Shown in pieces: positions 8,355 to 18,949 of a stretch of 64,000 nt of DNA. This DNA comes from Eublepharis macularius. Its lineage: Eukaryota; Chordata; Lepidosauria; Squamata; Eublepharidae. The stretch lies in NCBI RefSeq assembly GCF_028583425.1, contig NC_072793.1:61385028-61449027 (forward strand). Reading direction: 5' to 3'. The translations under genes were made by a program, and so were the position numbers. How positions within the stretch are numbered: the stretch's first letter is position 1; each line of letters opens with the position of its first letter. The notes beneath the pieces were generated by a model that had not been told where the DNA came from, did not search any database, and saw nothing but the letters and a program-made list of their open reading frames with translations.

Positions 8355-11042
8355 TTACGACAGATCCATTTCGTTTCTCGACTGGGGGCTTTCTGGGTTC
8401 CCTTCTATATTTGGGGTGGCAGGGTCGTATTCCATAAGCTCTTCTGCCTCCAATCCTCTGTCTGGGGCAGGTCGCTGGGAGATGCCACGGCCTCTACCCG
8501 ATCGGGGAGCGGGTGTTGGGCGTTGTAACGTGGGGAATGGAGCAGGGGTTGGACGCCTTAGTTGGAGCGGAGGTCTTTGCACAGGCCGATACGGGCATTG
8601 TGCCGCAAAGTGGCCGGCTTGCCCGCATTGCAAACACAAACCCTGTTGCCATCTAGCATCCCTCGCTCCGCGGGTCGCGTATCCAGTACCTCGTCCTCCC
8701 TTCTGCAACGTTAAGGGGCGTCTTTGTCCCGTTTGTTGTTGTTGTTCAACTAAGCGGACCTCCAATATCCGATTTTCAACTTCACATGTGAGTTGAATCC
8801 ATCCCAACAGAGTAGGAGGATTGTCTTGCATGAGGGCTCTATCCAGAAGTTTCGGGTTCAGCCTTTGTTTGAACAGGATTATTTTAGTGGATTCTTCACA
8901 TCTAGGGCATTTAGCGGCTAGCTGTCGGAATTTTGTAACATAGTCTCTAGCCGACATGCTGCCTTGCCTAATGGCTTGCAATTCTGTTCGGGCTCTGGTT
9001 TCTTCTAAGGGGTCTTCGTATTGAGCCCGGATAGCATCCACCAACCCTTGTAAGGTATTAAGTTCCGGGGCCCCAATGTTGTATAGTCCTACATACCAGT
9101 CTGCCGCTTTGCCTTGTAACCGTGAACCGAGATGTTCAATCTGGCTGGCCTCACTCCCAAAAAGATGTCCCCATCGATTGAAGAACTGTACTACTTGTAC
9201 CAGAAAAAATCCCAGTTTCGAGGGATCTCCGTCAAAAGTAGCTTCTAGTTTCACCCAGCCCATTGGAAGGTCTTGCCTTGGGGCTGGTGCGGGGTAATAG
9301 TCCATCGGAATGGTCAGTGGCGCTGGCTGCACGGGAGGAGGCTGTTGGGGCCATAGCTGTTGCGGCAGTAATGGTTGCCCGGGGCCCCCCGGCGGCGGTG
9401 GTAGATACGGGACGGGGTGTATCGGAGGGGGCCTTACCGGTTGGGCTGGTGGTGGTGGCACTGGTTGTGCTGGCGGCGGCAGCGTCGGTTGGGCCGGTGG
9501 CGGCAGCACCGGTTGTGCTGGCGGTGGCAGCACCGGTTGTGCTGGCGGCGGTAGCACCGGTTGTGCTGACGGCGGCAGCACCGGTTGGGCTGGAGGTGGC
9601 CGAACAGGTTGGGCCATGATTGGTCGCTGCGGTGCGGGTCGGCGGGGTCGAAGTGGTATAGGCTGTAATAGTTGATCGGGAGGTGGGAATACAGGTTGCA
9701 TCGGAGGTAGTCTTACCGGCTGCTGTAGTGGTATTAGGTGTGGTCGAAGCGGGAGGGGCCGCTGCGGCGAAGGCCTGATGGGTGCTGGGCCGCGCGGGCT
9801 TGCCCCTCCTGGCGTCGTTGGTCTGGGACCTGGAGGTTGTTCTCGTGGTACGACCTCCACTGGTTGATCTTCCCCTATGATTTGTTGTATAGGGATGATT
9901 ACTGGAGTTTGGTGTGGCGTTCCCTCCCTTGGGGGAGCTGGAGGCTCTTCTGGCTGGTCTGGCCGGACCGTTATCGGGGAAGTTGGAGGGGGTACCACCG
10001 GCGACTCTGTCGGGCGGGTTGGCTCCTCTCCACTCCCTCCTGGAACTTCCACTGGAGTATCCCCGGAATGCGGAACCTCGTCCGGCCTAGGGGTTTCCGT
10101 TGGAGTCTCTCCCGGCTCTCCAGGGCACGGCTCCCCCTCTTCCTCCGATTCGGAAGGCTCGTCTGGAGGCTGCACGGGAGACTCGTTTGAGGGCGGCGGC
10201 TGCAACGGGGCAGGTTCCCCCGGATTGGAGATTACACTTTGTAGGGTGGCTAATTGTATAGCCATCTCTTCTGGTGATGGTCTCTCTCCCGCCACCATCA
10301 ATAAGAGTAGATGTATAGCATGGGCTAGGCTTTGTTCCATATCAACCAACCTAGCTTCCAGCAATTGAACTCTACTGGGACCCGGTTGGTCCGTCGTGGA
10401 GCCCCCTGCGACTGCTACCACCGGGGAAATTGGCCCCCAAGGTGGAGGGTCTCCCTGATCGCCTTGCGATCTCGCTGCTAGAATCCCTTTGGCTAGTCCC
10501 GTAACTGCCGAAATGCCGGAATCCACAGCAAGGGTGCGATGTTGCATCTGCACCCAACTTTGTTCGGAAACCTCTGGTTGCTCCGACCACGGAGTGAGTT
10601 CCGAATAATCCCAACTTAGGATACCGCGGCGGGACGTGTCCCATTCTGTTTGCTCGGTCGTCCTATTCCAAAACAGCCATGGTTGGCTACTGTCCAATTC
10701 AGGGACTGTCTCTAGGCTTCGACGCCCGTCCATGGGTAATTGCTGGTGCACCCCACTGGTCCTGCGCTCCCTCGTTTCTCGGGGTCTGGGTCCCCACTCC
10801 GAAGGTGTAGGTAACGAGAACAAGGGGATGGTGGTGGCCGTTGGCTTGGAGGCCTTCGGTTTTTCCTCCCCACTGCCGAGATCGATTAGAGGCGGAGTAG
10901 TAGTTGAAGCTCCGTTCCCTGCTGGTGCAGGTGTTTGAAGTTCTTGGGGTTGCACTTGTGGGTTGTCGGGAGACGCATACGGCTCAAACAAAGGATCCCT
11001 GTCTGGGACGGCTTTGGATTCCGCTGGGCCCGACTGAGACAT
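8355..11042 (-). CDS. gag: Chromovirus Gag, long proline-rich form
   Basis: 895 residues from the ATG at 11042 (MSQSG...). A slightly longer frame would need a TTG start and lies in the leader, so I chose the ATG. The N-terminal half is low-complexity: Ser/Pro/Glu-rich, an acidic Pro-rich stretch (ESEEEGEPCPGEP), then tandem PPPAQPVL octapeptides. The retrotransposon Gag (capsid) domain follows (WVKLEATFDGDPSKL ... FFNRWG ... YVTKFRQLAAKCP). One CCHC zinc knuckle near the C-terminus reads CLQCGQAGHFAAQC (CX2CX4HX4C). Capsid and knuckle are the expected particle-forming and RNA-binding parts; the long Pro-rich N-terminal extension is unusual. It ends at TAA 8357-8355, overlapping the pol frame by at least 90 nt. 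Confidence 0.93.
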   Translation of the reverse strand: MSQSGPAESKAVPDRDPLFEPYASPDNPQVQPQELQTPAPAGNGASTTTPPLIDLGSGEEKPKASKPTATTIPLFSLPTPSEWGPRPRETRERRTSGVHQQLPMDGRRSLETVPELDSSQPWLFWNRTTEQTEWDTSRRGILSWDYSELTPWSEQPEVSEQSWVQMQHRTLAVDSGISAVTGLAKGILAARSQGDQGDPPPWGPISPVVAVAGGSTTDQPGPSRVQLLEARLVDMEQSLAHAIHLLLLMVAGERPSPEEMAIQLATLQSVISNPGEPAPLQPPPSNESPVQPPDEPSESEEEGEPCPGEPGETPTETPRPDEVPHSGDTPVEVPGGSGEEPTRPTESPVVPPPTSPITVRPDQPEEPPAPPREGTPHQTPVIIPIQQIIGEDQPVEVVPREQPPGPRPTTPGGASPRGPAPIRPSPQRPLPLRPHLIPLQQPVRLPPMQPVFPPPDQLLQPIPLRPRRPAPQRPIMAQPVRPPPAQPVLPPSAQPVLPPPAQPVLPPPAQPVLPPPAQPTLPPPAQPVPPPPAQPVRPPPIHPVPYLPPPPGGPGQPLLPQQLWPQQPPPVQPAPLTIPMDYYPAPAPRQDLPMGWVKLEATFDGDPSKLGFFLVQVVQFFNRWGHLFGSEASQIEHLGSRLQGKAADWYVGLYNIGAPELNTLQGLVDAIRAQYEDPLEETRARTELQAIRQGSMSARDYVTKFRQLAAKCPRCEESTKIILFKQRLNPKLLDRALMQDNPPTLLGWIQLTCEVENRILEVRLVEQQQQTGQRRPLTLQKGGRGTGYATRGARDARWQQGLCLQCGQAGHFAAQCPYRPVQRPPLQLRRPTPAPFPTLQRPTPAPRSGRGRGISQRPAPDRGLEAEELMEYDPATPNIEGNPESPQSRNEMDLS
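9430..9610 (-). repeat. 24-bp tandem repeat inside gag (PPPAQPVL units)
   Basis: About seven imperfect 24-bp units encode Pro-Pro-Pro-Ala-Gln-Pro-Val-(Leu/Arg/Pro). Variation among units is mostly synonymous or affects the last residue. It lies in the low-complexity linker ahead of the capsid domain, so copy number could vary between element copies. Confidence 0.85.
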
Positions 11043-11043
11043 G

Positions 11044-11054
11044 ATTGGTAACAA
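11044..11054 (-). other. Predicted self-priming primer-binding site
   Basis: Directly after the 5' LTR (2 nt if the LTR ends at 11057) the leader reads TTGTTACCAAT in element orientation. The exact complement ATTGGTAACAA lies in the LTR at 11216-11206 (and at 4640-4630 in the other LTR). Tf1/sushi-group elements are known to prime reverse transcription with the 5' end of their own mRNA, which folds back on such a site, instead of a tRNA. No tRNA-type site beginning TGG is seen here. This would place the transcript start near 11216. Confidence 0.75.
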
Positions 11055-11056
11055 AA

Positions 11057-11473
11057 TGTCAGACTGTGGCTAAATAATATCCTTCCTACAGGTTCTCCTC
11101 TACAAGCAAACAAGAGTCCATTGTTTGAATAAGGAAACTTTACTGTAGAAATGACCCATTATAGTCCACTGTCCTGGATAAGGGATCCAGGATGGTACAA
11201 GAGCATTGTTACCAATGAAGAGCAAATCATGAGGTACAAAGTAACAGTTCCCAGCTGAGCCAGCCTCCCCCCACAGTTCTCAAAACAACATCTTTCAGTC
11301 TTGGGAAGCTGGACTCTGTCAAGGCCAATCTGGGATGGAACGTTGTTAGACAAAACAATCTCGTTCGGTGAGAAGTCTGCTTGGGAACTTGTGCACCTGT
11401 GGGGAAAGCACTTAAACACTAGAAGCATTAGAAAATGGAGACAGTACAGCTCAGATACCCACTGAACCTGACA
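11057..11473 (-). repeat. 5' LTR of the chromovirus (right copy)
   Basis: 417 bp with perfect 6-bp inverted termini: TGTCAG at the outer end and CTGACA at the inner end in element orientation. The self-priming match puts the start of R near 11216, leaving a U3 of about 257 nt. No canonical TATA box is evident about 30 nt upstream. An AGTAAA variant in R/U5 (in CAGTAAAG) could serve as the poly(A) signal. Confidence 0.9.
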
Positions 11474-11742
11474 TCTAAATCTATGGCACAACAAGATATT
11501 TTCCTTCCTTTGCTATTTGGAAACAAACCAAAACTACCTAGGATGAATGTAAATTAACAAGACTATTATTAAGGATATGTTTAGTTAAAAAAAAATCAAT
11601 GTGCAGTCAATTGATCGTCAGTATTCCAAACCAGAATCTAACATAAGTGAAGGGACTGGATATGAATTGAAAATATTTTAAAAGCAAAGCAATTCTAGAT
11701 CTTTACTGCTAGATTTGGCCTTTATAGTGTTATGCTCATATA

Positions 11743-12141
11743 CTTGGGAGTAGAGATGGGCACGAACCAATATACGAACCAAAGTTCGTCACGAACCAGG
11801 CTGGTTTGTGGTTCACAAACCGGTGATTCGTTAGAGCCCATTTCTGACGAACCGACATGAACTTTAGGGCAGTTCATTTGGTTCATTTTTCAGTTCATCA
11901 CTGCAGACAGTTTGATGCCAATCAATCAGTTTCCTAGGCAATGGGGGATGGGCTTTCTGCAGACCTTCTGCTGACCTGGAAGTGGTGATTTGCTAGCCCA
12001 GAAGTGATGTTTTCACGAACCAAACAAACCAGTTCGTGAACTGGGACAGGTTCGTGCAAGTTTGTGGTTTGTGAAATGTGATGACCCACGAACCCCATGG
12101 TTTGGTTTTTTTTCTGGTTCGTGCCCATCTCTACTTGGGAA
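11743..12141. mobile_element. hAT-type MITE
   Basis: The inverted termini are TAGAGATGGGCACGAACC at 11751 and its reverse complement ending at 12133. Flanking 8-bp direct repeats are CTTGGGAG (11743-11750) and CTTGGGAA (12134-12141), matching at 7 of 8 positions, the duplication length of hAT transposons. The 383-bp interior is non-coding and full of GAACCA/TGGTTC motifs in both orientations, so it could fold extensively. No transposase remnant is present. Confidence 0.85.
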
Positions 12142-12239
12142 TAAGTCCCACTGAACTCAATTGGGACTTGATTCCAAGTCAGAGTTTGTTGCTTCAGATG
12201 ATTCCAGTGTTCACTTAGGGAAACAACAGATGAAAGTTC

Positions 12240-12960
12240 CATCTTATTTATTTATTTGTTTAAAACATTTATAAGCCGTCTTTTCACCTCACAGGAAGTC
12301 AAGGCTGTTTACAGTATAAAACAGAAACAAATATAAAAATACATGAAAAACACAGTTTAAAATAATAATTATTTAAAATTACCAATACATTAAAAAGTTG
12401 CTAAACCAATGCCATCCTAAATAAAACAGTCTTCAGCTGCCTCTTGAAGTGAGGGGGCCAGGCTCACTTCCCTGGGGAGATTGTTCCATAATTGTGGAGC
12501 TGCCATTGAAGAGGCTCTTTCTTATGTACTCACCAGCCAAGCTTCTTTGGCTGATGCAAAAGAAGAGGCTGATGGCCTCTCCTTGTAATTTTAATTTCAG
12601 GGCAGGGACATATGGGAGAAGATGGCCCGTCAGATATCTTGGTCCCAAACCATGTAGGACTTTAAAGGATAGAACAAACACATTGAATTGGGCTTGGGAA
12701 CAGATTGGTAGCCATTGCATTTGCTGTAATTTTGGGGCCATGTGTTCCCATTAGCTGGCTCTAACCAGTAGTCTAGCTGCAGTATTCAGCACTAGCTGCA
12801 GCTTCCGAACACTCTTCGGGGGTATCTTGATGCATGTTGCTTTATTTCTTAAGTACAGCAGGAGTTCAGCTGTGGACAAAAGGGTCCAAGATGGGTCTTT
12901 TGATTTAATAAAATACATAGCGTATGCTCTCTCTTTTCCAGTGGCTTCGATCATTCCTTC
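12240..12960 (-). mobile_element. L2-clade LINE 3' fragment
   Basis: On the minus strand, 12741-12433 encodes QWLPICSQAQF, FKVLHGLGPRYL and LPYVP. These match the conserved C-terminal end of L2/CR1-type ORF2, which has the pattern (L)HWLP...FK.L...HGL.P.YL...L.PY. The 3' end lies at the left, in an ATTT-rich tail near 12240. The frame is broken upstream, so this is a dead 5'-truncated copy. The adjacent frame 12954-12751 is probably also LINE-derived. Confidence 0.75.
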
Positions 12961-14471
12961 TCTCCTTTTGATACAGGGTGTCCGATACTCTTTCTGGATA
13001 AACTCTGCTGCCCCTTAGTGGCTGTAAATATTTTGACTAAATTCCCAGTTTCTGTATATTTTCTCTTGTATCTTCCTTTAAATAAGTTTAAGTTATTTTG
13101 GGCCTTGCATGTGTCTTTTATCTATCCCAGCTACATTTGCTGTACACATAGCAGCCAGGATAGTGATTTGGAATGTAAAAGAGGAACTGCAAAGACCAGC
13201 TGAATTTGGGGGGTTTGTGGTCCTTGAGGCCTGAAACCACATCCTTCGGAAGTGCAAACTCAGTTCTACCTGTGCCATGTGCAGTGACCACAGGAAATTA
13301 CTCTAGCCCATACAAGACTCTAATGTAAGGGAAGAGATCTGTTCCTTTCAGTGAATGTACATTTTCCACTAAAATTAAGTTGTCCAGGTATGTGCTTAAT
13401 TAGAAATATTACAATTTCTACATGGTACTGAAAAGAATTCTGAAGCATTCATTCTTTATCATTCTAATTTGAAGTGAGGCATGGCAAATTTGTAGCATGA
13501 CTTCTACACCAGCAACTGTGTGGTAGAGTTTAATTTTGCAGAGCGTTGAGTTGATAAACATTTTGCAGAAACCTTTGATGGTACCCTGCTTTAAATTAAT
13601 AATTCTTACATTGTATCTAATTTTGCCTATTCCATCAAAGACCTGTACAATTGCTTTCCTCATACCAATTGGGAAGTAGGTTGAAAAAGAGTGATATCAC
13701 TGAATCCTCAAGGAGGGTTAGAAGGATGACAGGCTTATCCAGTGAGACCCTACGTTGTAAGCTCTTGAGGCAGCCCAACCAATGATGGAATAATAACTAT
13801 CTTATGTTAATTATGTAATATACAGTTTTTCCATCTCTTGAAGTAGAAAGTAGACAGTATGGAGGGTCTCCTTCTCTTCCCTGTAGTAATGTAAATAAAT
13901 AAACTGAAGCACATTTGATGTCATCATCTTGAGAAGTTTCTGCTCCCACTTTTCATAGAGTTTTGGCCAGTTTCTAGAGTGGTATGACATCACTTTCTGT
14001 CACAACATTACCCAACAGCCATTTTTTAATTTTATTTTTTTCCCACTGCTGCTCTGATCAGCAATAGGAAATGCCACCTGAGGGTGGGAGAATCTCCTAC
14101 TGGGGGGCTGTCAACCCTAGATTCATCTTTCCAGTATACGTGTGTGCTTTTTGAGAACTTCCTTAGTACTTAAATTAATCAATCATGGTTAGTAGGGAAA
14201 TATGTCTGCTGCCCATACTCTGGTAAATAATCACTTCAATATCTTGGAACATGAATAGCATATGAGTGTCAAGATAGAAGAACTTTGTTGTCCAAATCTC
14301 AGTGGCTGGTTTCCTTCTTATCATCGCTCTTATCGTCTTCATACTTTTGATTTTACGTTCCAGATTATGTCTGTCCTGTTTTTCTTGTGTAACCATGGTC
14401 ATATGAAAAGGCGGGTGGTAGGATATACTCTTTGTGGTGATCAAATTTGTCCTTTATTTCCTATGACAAAG
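12961..14471. other. Intron sequence before the first SH3 exon
   Basis: No exon or recognisable repeat was identified in most of this stretch. It ends in a good polypyrimidine tract and AG (TTTGTCCTTTATTTCCTATG...AAAG) feeding the exon at 14472. Short frames here have no recognisable domain. Confidence 0.5.
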
Positions 14472-14606
14472 GCGGAGATTTGGCATCAGCAGATCCCATG
14501 GTACTGGAGCAGTATGTGGTGGTGGCAGATTACCAGAAGCAAGAGAGCTCTGAAATCAGCTTGTGTGCAGGCCAAGTGGTGGATATAATTGAGAAGAACG
14601 AATCTG
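14472..14606 (+). CDS. SH3PXD2B: SH3PXD2B (TKS4) exon: start of first SH3 domain
   Basis: TKS4 is a scaffold of podosomes and invadopodia. Its PX domain binds phosphoinositides and its SH3 domains recruit partners such as actin regulators and metalloproteases. This exon encodes the linker and the first part of SH3-1: [20 protein letters not shown] and then [10 protein letters not shown]. The acceptor is ...CAAAG|GC and the donor G|GTAAGG; the exon starts in phase 2 and ends with one base of the next codon. The next exon at 20791 continues exactly in frame with GWWF. SH3PXD2B rather than SH3PXD2A is called because four SH3 domains, not five, follow, and because several stretches ([35 protein letters not shown]) are as I know them from TKS4. 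The PX exons are outside the window or unseen. Confidence 0.95.
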
Positions 14607-15347
14607 GTAAGGAGAACTCCCCTGGAACATGAGACTGGAGGAGAGTCTTAATGAAATGCAGCAAAGGGTCTCTTGTTCATCATAAAGATGAACTTTGGAG
14701 TCTGCTTTACTGGAGGTGGAGATGACATGGAACAGACTAGCACTTCTGTCTGCAAGGGTCAAACTTGTGAGGACTGAATTCTCTAAGCAACAAATGCCTG
14801 ATTAAAGGAATAGTTAGGGTTAAACTACACATGATGAGAGAGATCCTTGTTAGAATCTCACAATGTCATTTTTAACCTTAAAAAGTAGCTATGGGGAACA
14901 AGGGTACACTTTGGATAGGGATTGCATCTTTCTCACATTTGCTGATTTCATAACAGTAATTGCCTCCATTCCCCCACCCACCCCAAGCTGCCCCTGGGGT
15001 GAATATCAAAAATGGATGCCCATCTTTTTCCCTGCCATGATTAAAAGCAGCTGGGGTAGGGGAAAGATTTATGTTGGAAAAACAGTCTTTTCTCCCAGCT
15101 GCTTTTTTTAAGATTGAAAAATAATAATCAGATCTCCCCATGTACAGTGTAAATTTGCTCATTAGTTCCTTTGTCTGTACCTGTCCCTCCTAAATCTGAA
15201 CCCTCACTGTCTCAAGAACAGACAATTAGCTGTGACACCCTTGCAGTTTTTTGCTGATAAAATAGCTGGATACCAGCTGTAATATAGGCAAGACAGAAGT
15301 AATGCCTAACACACTACCTAGTCCATTTCTGAATCATTATGACCCAT

Positions 15348-15348
15348 T

Positions 15349-15410
<62 letters not shown>

Positions 15411-15600
15411 TAGTCTACCTTTCTCACTGAGACTCAAGGCGGATTACACAGTACAAGCTTAGTATAATCAGTATCAAGTACATTTCCATACAGTGTGAAG
15501 GACATTTCCATAAACAATGCCATAGGGTCAATAGATAAAAGTTTTAAAAGACATAGCGTTAGCAAGAATCTAGTACAAAGTAGAAGAAAATACTGGAACA
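15348..15600 (-). mobile_element. L2-clade LINE 3' end with (TAAA)n tail
   Basis: About 65 bp of ATTT repeats (15348-15412) is followed by CTACCTTTCTCACTGAGACT, the reverse complement of the 3' terminus of the LINE ending near 17890. The long microsatellite is the element's tail. The family is the same as the fragment near 1850. Confidence 0.75.
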
Positions 15601-15639
15601 GAACATAATTGCTTCTAGGATTACAATTACAGTGATGGA

Positions 15640-17890
15640 TACTGAAAGAATTCTAGCACCTGTGAATGCCACTACTTGTGTATTGGATCTTTGCTTATCC
15701 TGGCTGCTAAAATCTTGTAAAGATCACATAAAGGAGCCCTTGATATCTACCATAAATCAGTCAGTAACTCAAGGAGCCTTCCTTCAGTCTCTCAAAGAGG
15801 CAGTCAGTCATCCACCCACTAATTAAAAAAATATCCTTAGACAAAAATGATGTACCCTGTTACCACCCAGTTTCTAGTCTGCACTTTCTGGGTAAAGTGG
15901 TTGAGAGAGCAGTCACTGACCGACTTCTTGGACAGCTCTTGAGCTCTGGATCCTTTTTTAGTCTGGTTTTAGGCCAGGCTATTTGATGGAGACCATTCTG
16001 GTGGCTCTAGTTGATGACCTCTGCCTAACTATAGACAAAGTCCATGGTTCATTGTTGCTTCTCCTGGATCTATTTGCAACCTGTGATACAGTAGACCGTG
16101 CCATCCTGTTGAGGCAGAAGTAGGTATCAGGGATGTGCCTTGGACATTAAATTGTTCCTCATGGAATGGGTTCAAAGGGTTGCTCTGAGTGTGTGGGAAA
16201 TTATCTTGTGGGGTTCTACAAGACGCAGTCTTATCCCACATGTTATTCGACCTCTATGTAAAGACTTTAGGAGAACTCATTCATAGCTATGAAACTGGAT
16301 CACATCAATATGCAGATGACACCCAGCTCTATATCTCATTACCCAAATTCCCAGTGATGCAGTAGCAGTACTGAGTCACTGCTTAACAGCTATTGTCAAC
16401 TGGCTGAATGGAAGCAAATTGAAATTGAACCAGACAAGATGGAAGTGATGATGGTTGGAAAAACAGAGATCTTGATGGACATTTTGCTTCTGACGTTTGA
16501 TGAGGTTCAGTTGACCATGGTTGACTCATTCAAGAGCCTAAGGGTTATACTGGATCCAGCACTGCTGCTAGAGAAGCAAGTAAATGCAGCTGCAAAAAAG
16601 GCTTTCTTCCAACTCAGACTAGCCTGGAAGTTGGCTCCCTACCTTAACGTGGCCAATCTGGCCACGTGGGTTCATGCCTCATAGAATCACAGGGTTCGAA
16701 GGGACCTCCAGTCCAACCCTCTGCACAATACAGGAAATTCCATGACTGCAGTTTCGCTCATGCCAAAGTGGACTCTTAAAACCAATTTAAATAAACACTC
16801 AGTTTATTAAAATACACATGTTGAGAGCAGCCACCTTAGGCTAATTCTGAAGCACAGAACTTTACCACAATCATACGAGACATACTTGACAACTGTTGGC
16901 TAACACGTAACATATATAAACTTGTGATTGGTTAATACATGGAAACTTGTGATTGGTTACTCTTGTTAGGTTTAAAACTTGTAACAAACTGTTAAGTCAC
17001 AAGACCTAGCTTCTGGTGAGTATGTGACAGTTCTACTAGCTGTAACGGTGGCGGCTGAATATACTTTCACACATAGTAACATTAAGGCTAGACTACCATA
17101 ATGCACTCTTCCAAGGTCTCCTTTCAGAGTGAATTCAGAGACCCCAGCTGATGCAAAATGCTGCAGCTTGTCTTCTTTCAGGAGCTAGCTGGAACATGCA
17201 TATCACTCCTATTCTTCAGTTTCTCCATTGGCTAACCATCAGTTACTGGGTTCAATTCAAGGTCATGACTATCACATTTACAGCCATTCATGGTCTTGGC
17301 CTCTCAACCACCTGTCTTCCTGTGTTCCACCACTACAGCTTCATTCATCTGAACAAGGTCTCCTGCAGATACTGCCCTATGGTTGGGCCAAATTAACAGC
17401 TGCCCATATGTGCACTTTCTCTGTGGTAGCCCCCATCTTGTGGAATGGCTTGCGTAAGGACGTCAGGAAAGCTCCCACTCTCCTGGCTTTCTGCTAACTA
17501 TGTAAATCTGAATTACTCAGAAGGACTTTCTGCTTGGATTGTAGAGTTGTGTCAAAAGAAATAGCTCAAAGAGATACTTTGGTAAGGGACAGGGACTAAA
17601 ACTATTCTGTTGGGTACTCTCTGCTGATGTAGATATGCTCCTACTGGGTAGATCCATGTTGCTAAAGATGTCATCTTAATTAATTATGCTTTGTTTCAGA
17701 CAGGTTTTAACACTGTGTCCAACTTTATGCTTCTTTTTAAATTTTCTCCAACCATACTCTATTGTACCTGTTTTCATCGAATGTCTGAACTGTTAATCGT
17801 ATTGTATTTTGCTCAGTGAATGTCCTAGCTGTTGATTATATTGTAATCCACCTTGGATCTCAGTGAGAAAGGTGGACTATAAATAAATTA
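15640..17890 (+). mobile_element. Degenerate L2-clade LINE (RT domain to 3' end)
   Basis: Broken frames keep clear reverse-transcriptase landmarks: a degenerate fingers region near 15860-15900 (CACCCAGTTTCTAGTCTGCA, then LGKVVERAVTD), the palm near 16315 (QYADDTQLYIS), and 16439-16684 with DSFKSLRVILDPALLLEKQ and AFFQLRLAWKLAPYL. After an interruption, 17151-17396 has QNAAACLLSG and LHWLTISYWVQFKV. The 3' end reads CAGTGAGAAAGGTGGACTAT followed by AAATAAA. Stops and frameshifts make it a pseudogene. L2 rather than CR1 is called from the thumb and C-terminal pattern. Confidence 0.85.
16681..17085 (-). mobile_element. Insertion in the L2 copy, beginning with a CR1-like 3' end
   Basis: The L2 frame stops at 16684 and resumes near 17085 (AAGGCTAGACTACCATAATG). 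The inserted stretch starts AGAATCACAGGGTTCGAAGG, then GACCTCCAGTCCAACCC, the reverse complement of the familiar CR1 3' end (...GGTTGGACT...GGTCCCTTC.AACCC...ATTCTAT). The remaining 330 bp is not recognised. It may be CR1 3'UTR or a second insertion. Confidence 0.55.
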
Positions 17891-18949
17891 TGTTGATTAA
17901 TAATAATATCCTTGGTGGTAGGTTATCTAGGCCTAAGGCTACCAATTTAGAATCTTTGCGGCAGATTATAAAACAAGGATGCTGCTCCTGGTTGCAGCTT
18001 CTACGACGAGGGAGCATATTGACTAAAATTGCTGCAGTTACCGTAATTCATTTAGCTGCTTGATCAATCACAGAGAGAACTAAGCTTGGGATTGAATTAA
18101 ACTTTGTTTTTAAAAGAAAACAGTGTGTACTATATTCATCTTGTTTATTTAATTAAAATAAGAAATGGGTTCTGGAAATAGCTTTGGATTTGCATTTTAA
18201 CAATGAGGAAACTTCTACTACATGATTGTGCTAGTGAGCAATTTATTTCTTTTCAGCAAAATAAAGTGATTAGTTGCTTCTGACAATGCAACTTTAATAA
18301 TATGTTATGCTGCTAAGTTTTCTAACCAGAAACTGTTCATCGTGAAGCTGTTCCAAAGCACTTTGTGCTAAATTTTTATGGATGATTTAAACTTTGTTTA
18401 TTGTTTCCCCTTGAATAGATTGCATATCATGTGATTTATCTAGATTGATTTGCATTTGTGACTTACTGAGATCCATTCATTTTCTCCAAGCGTCTTAGTT
18501 CACTATCCAGATATTCTTTGCATGAATTTTAAATGTTGGGGGAGGTGGGAGCCTACAATTGCAGAGTCTGGAGAAAGTGGATAGAAAGAACTTTTCTCTC
18601 TCTCCCTGAATGTTACGGGGAATCCAATTAAATTGATGGGTGATAGATTCAGGTCAGACAAAATAAGTCATTTCTTTACACAGTATGTGAGTAACTTGTG
18701 AGACTCTCTGGAACTCAGAGAATAGAAAGTGAGAGTCTCTTTACATGAGACACCTGGGCATGTATTTGTCAAGTGTCGGGAGACACCATGTTATCTGGGA
18801 AGCATAGTTTTGAAAGACAGAGCTGGTGGAGATTGCTCTGGAGGGGACAGATTCTCTCACAGCCCTCCACTGCCTCTGGTGTACTAGACTGTCTCCCCTT
18901 CCAGAGCTTTTACCCTGCTGTCCTCGCTGCTTAAAATTAATTAAATTCC

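Larger units (their letters stand above)
4489..11473 (-). mobile_element. Full-length Ty3/gypsy LTR retrotransposon, chromovirus (Tf1/sushi type)
   Basis: A complete element on the minus strand: 5' LTR (right), leader, gag, pol, polypurine tract and 3' LTR (left). The order protease, reverse transcriptase, RNase H, integrase, then a C-terminal chromodomain identifies a chromovirus. Over the 409 bp aligned, the two LTRs differ at one position (T in the left copy, C in the right, in the CAGCCTC(T/C)CCCCACAG stretch), and both reading frames are open, so the insertion is very recent. The leader carries an 11-nt self-priming match to the LTR, a known hallmark of the Tf1/sushi group. Pol stops 11 nt before the 3' LTR, so the element is very compact. 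The clade is inferred from domain order and the self-priming site; no tree was built. Confidence 0.95.

Noticed and set aside
5120..10938. Many plus-strand frames inside the retrotransposon (for example 9263-9619, 9738-10190, 9877-10368)
   Set aside because: They are antisense shadows of gag and pol; composition follows the minus-strand codons and no domain is recognisable.
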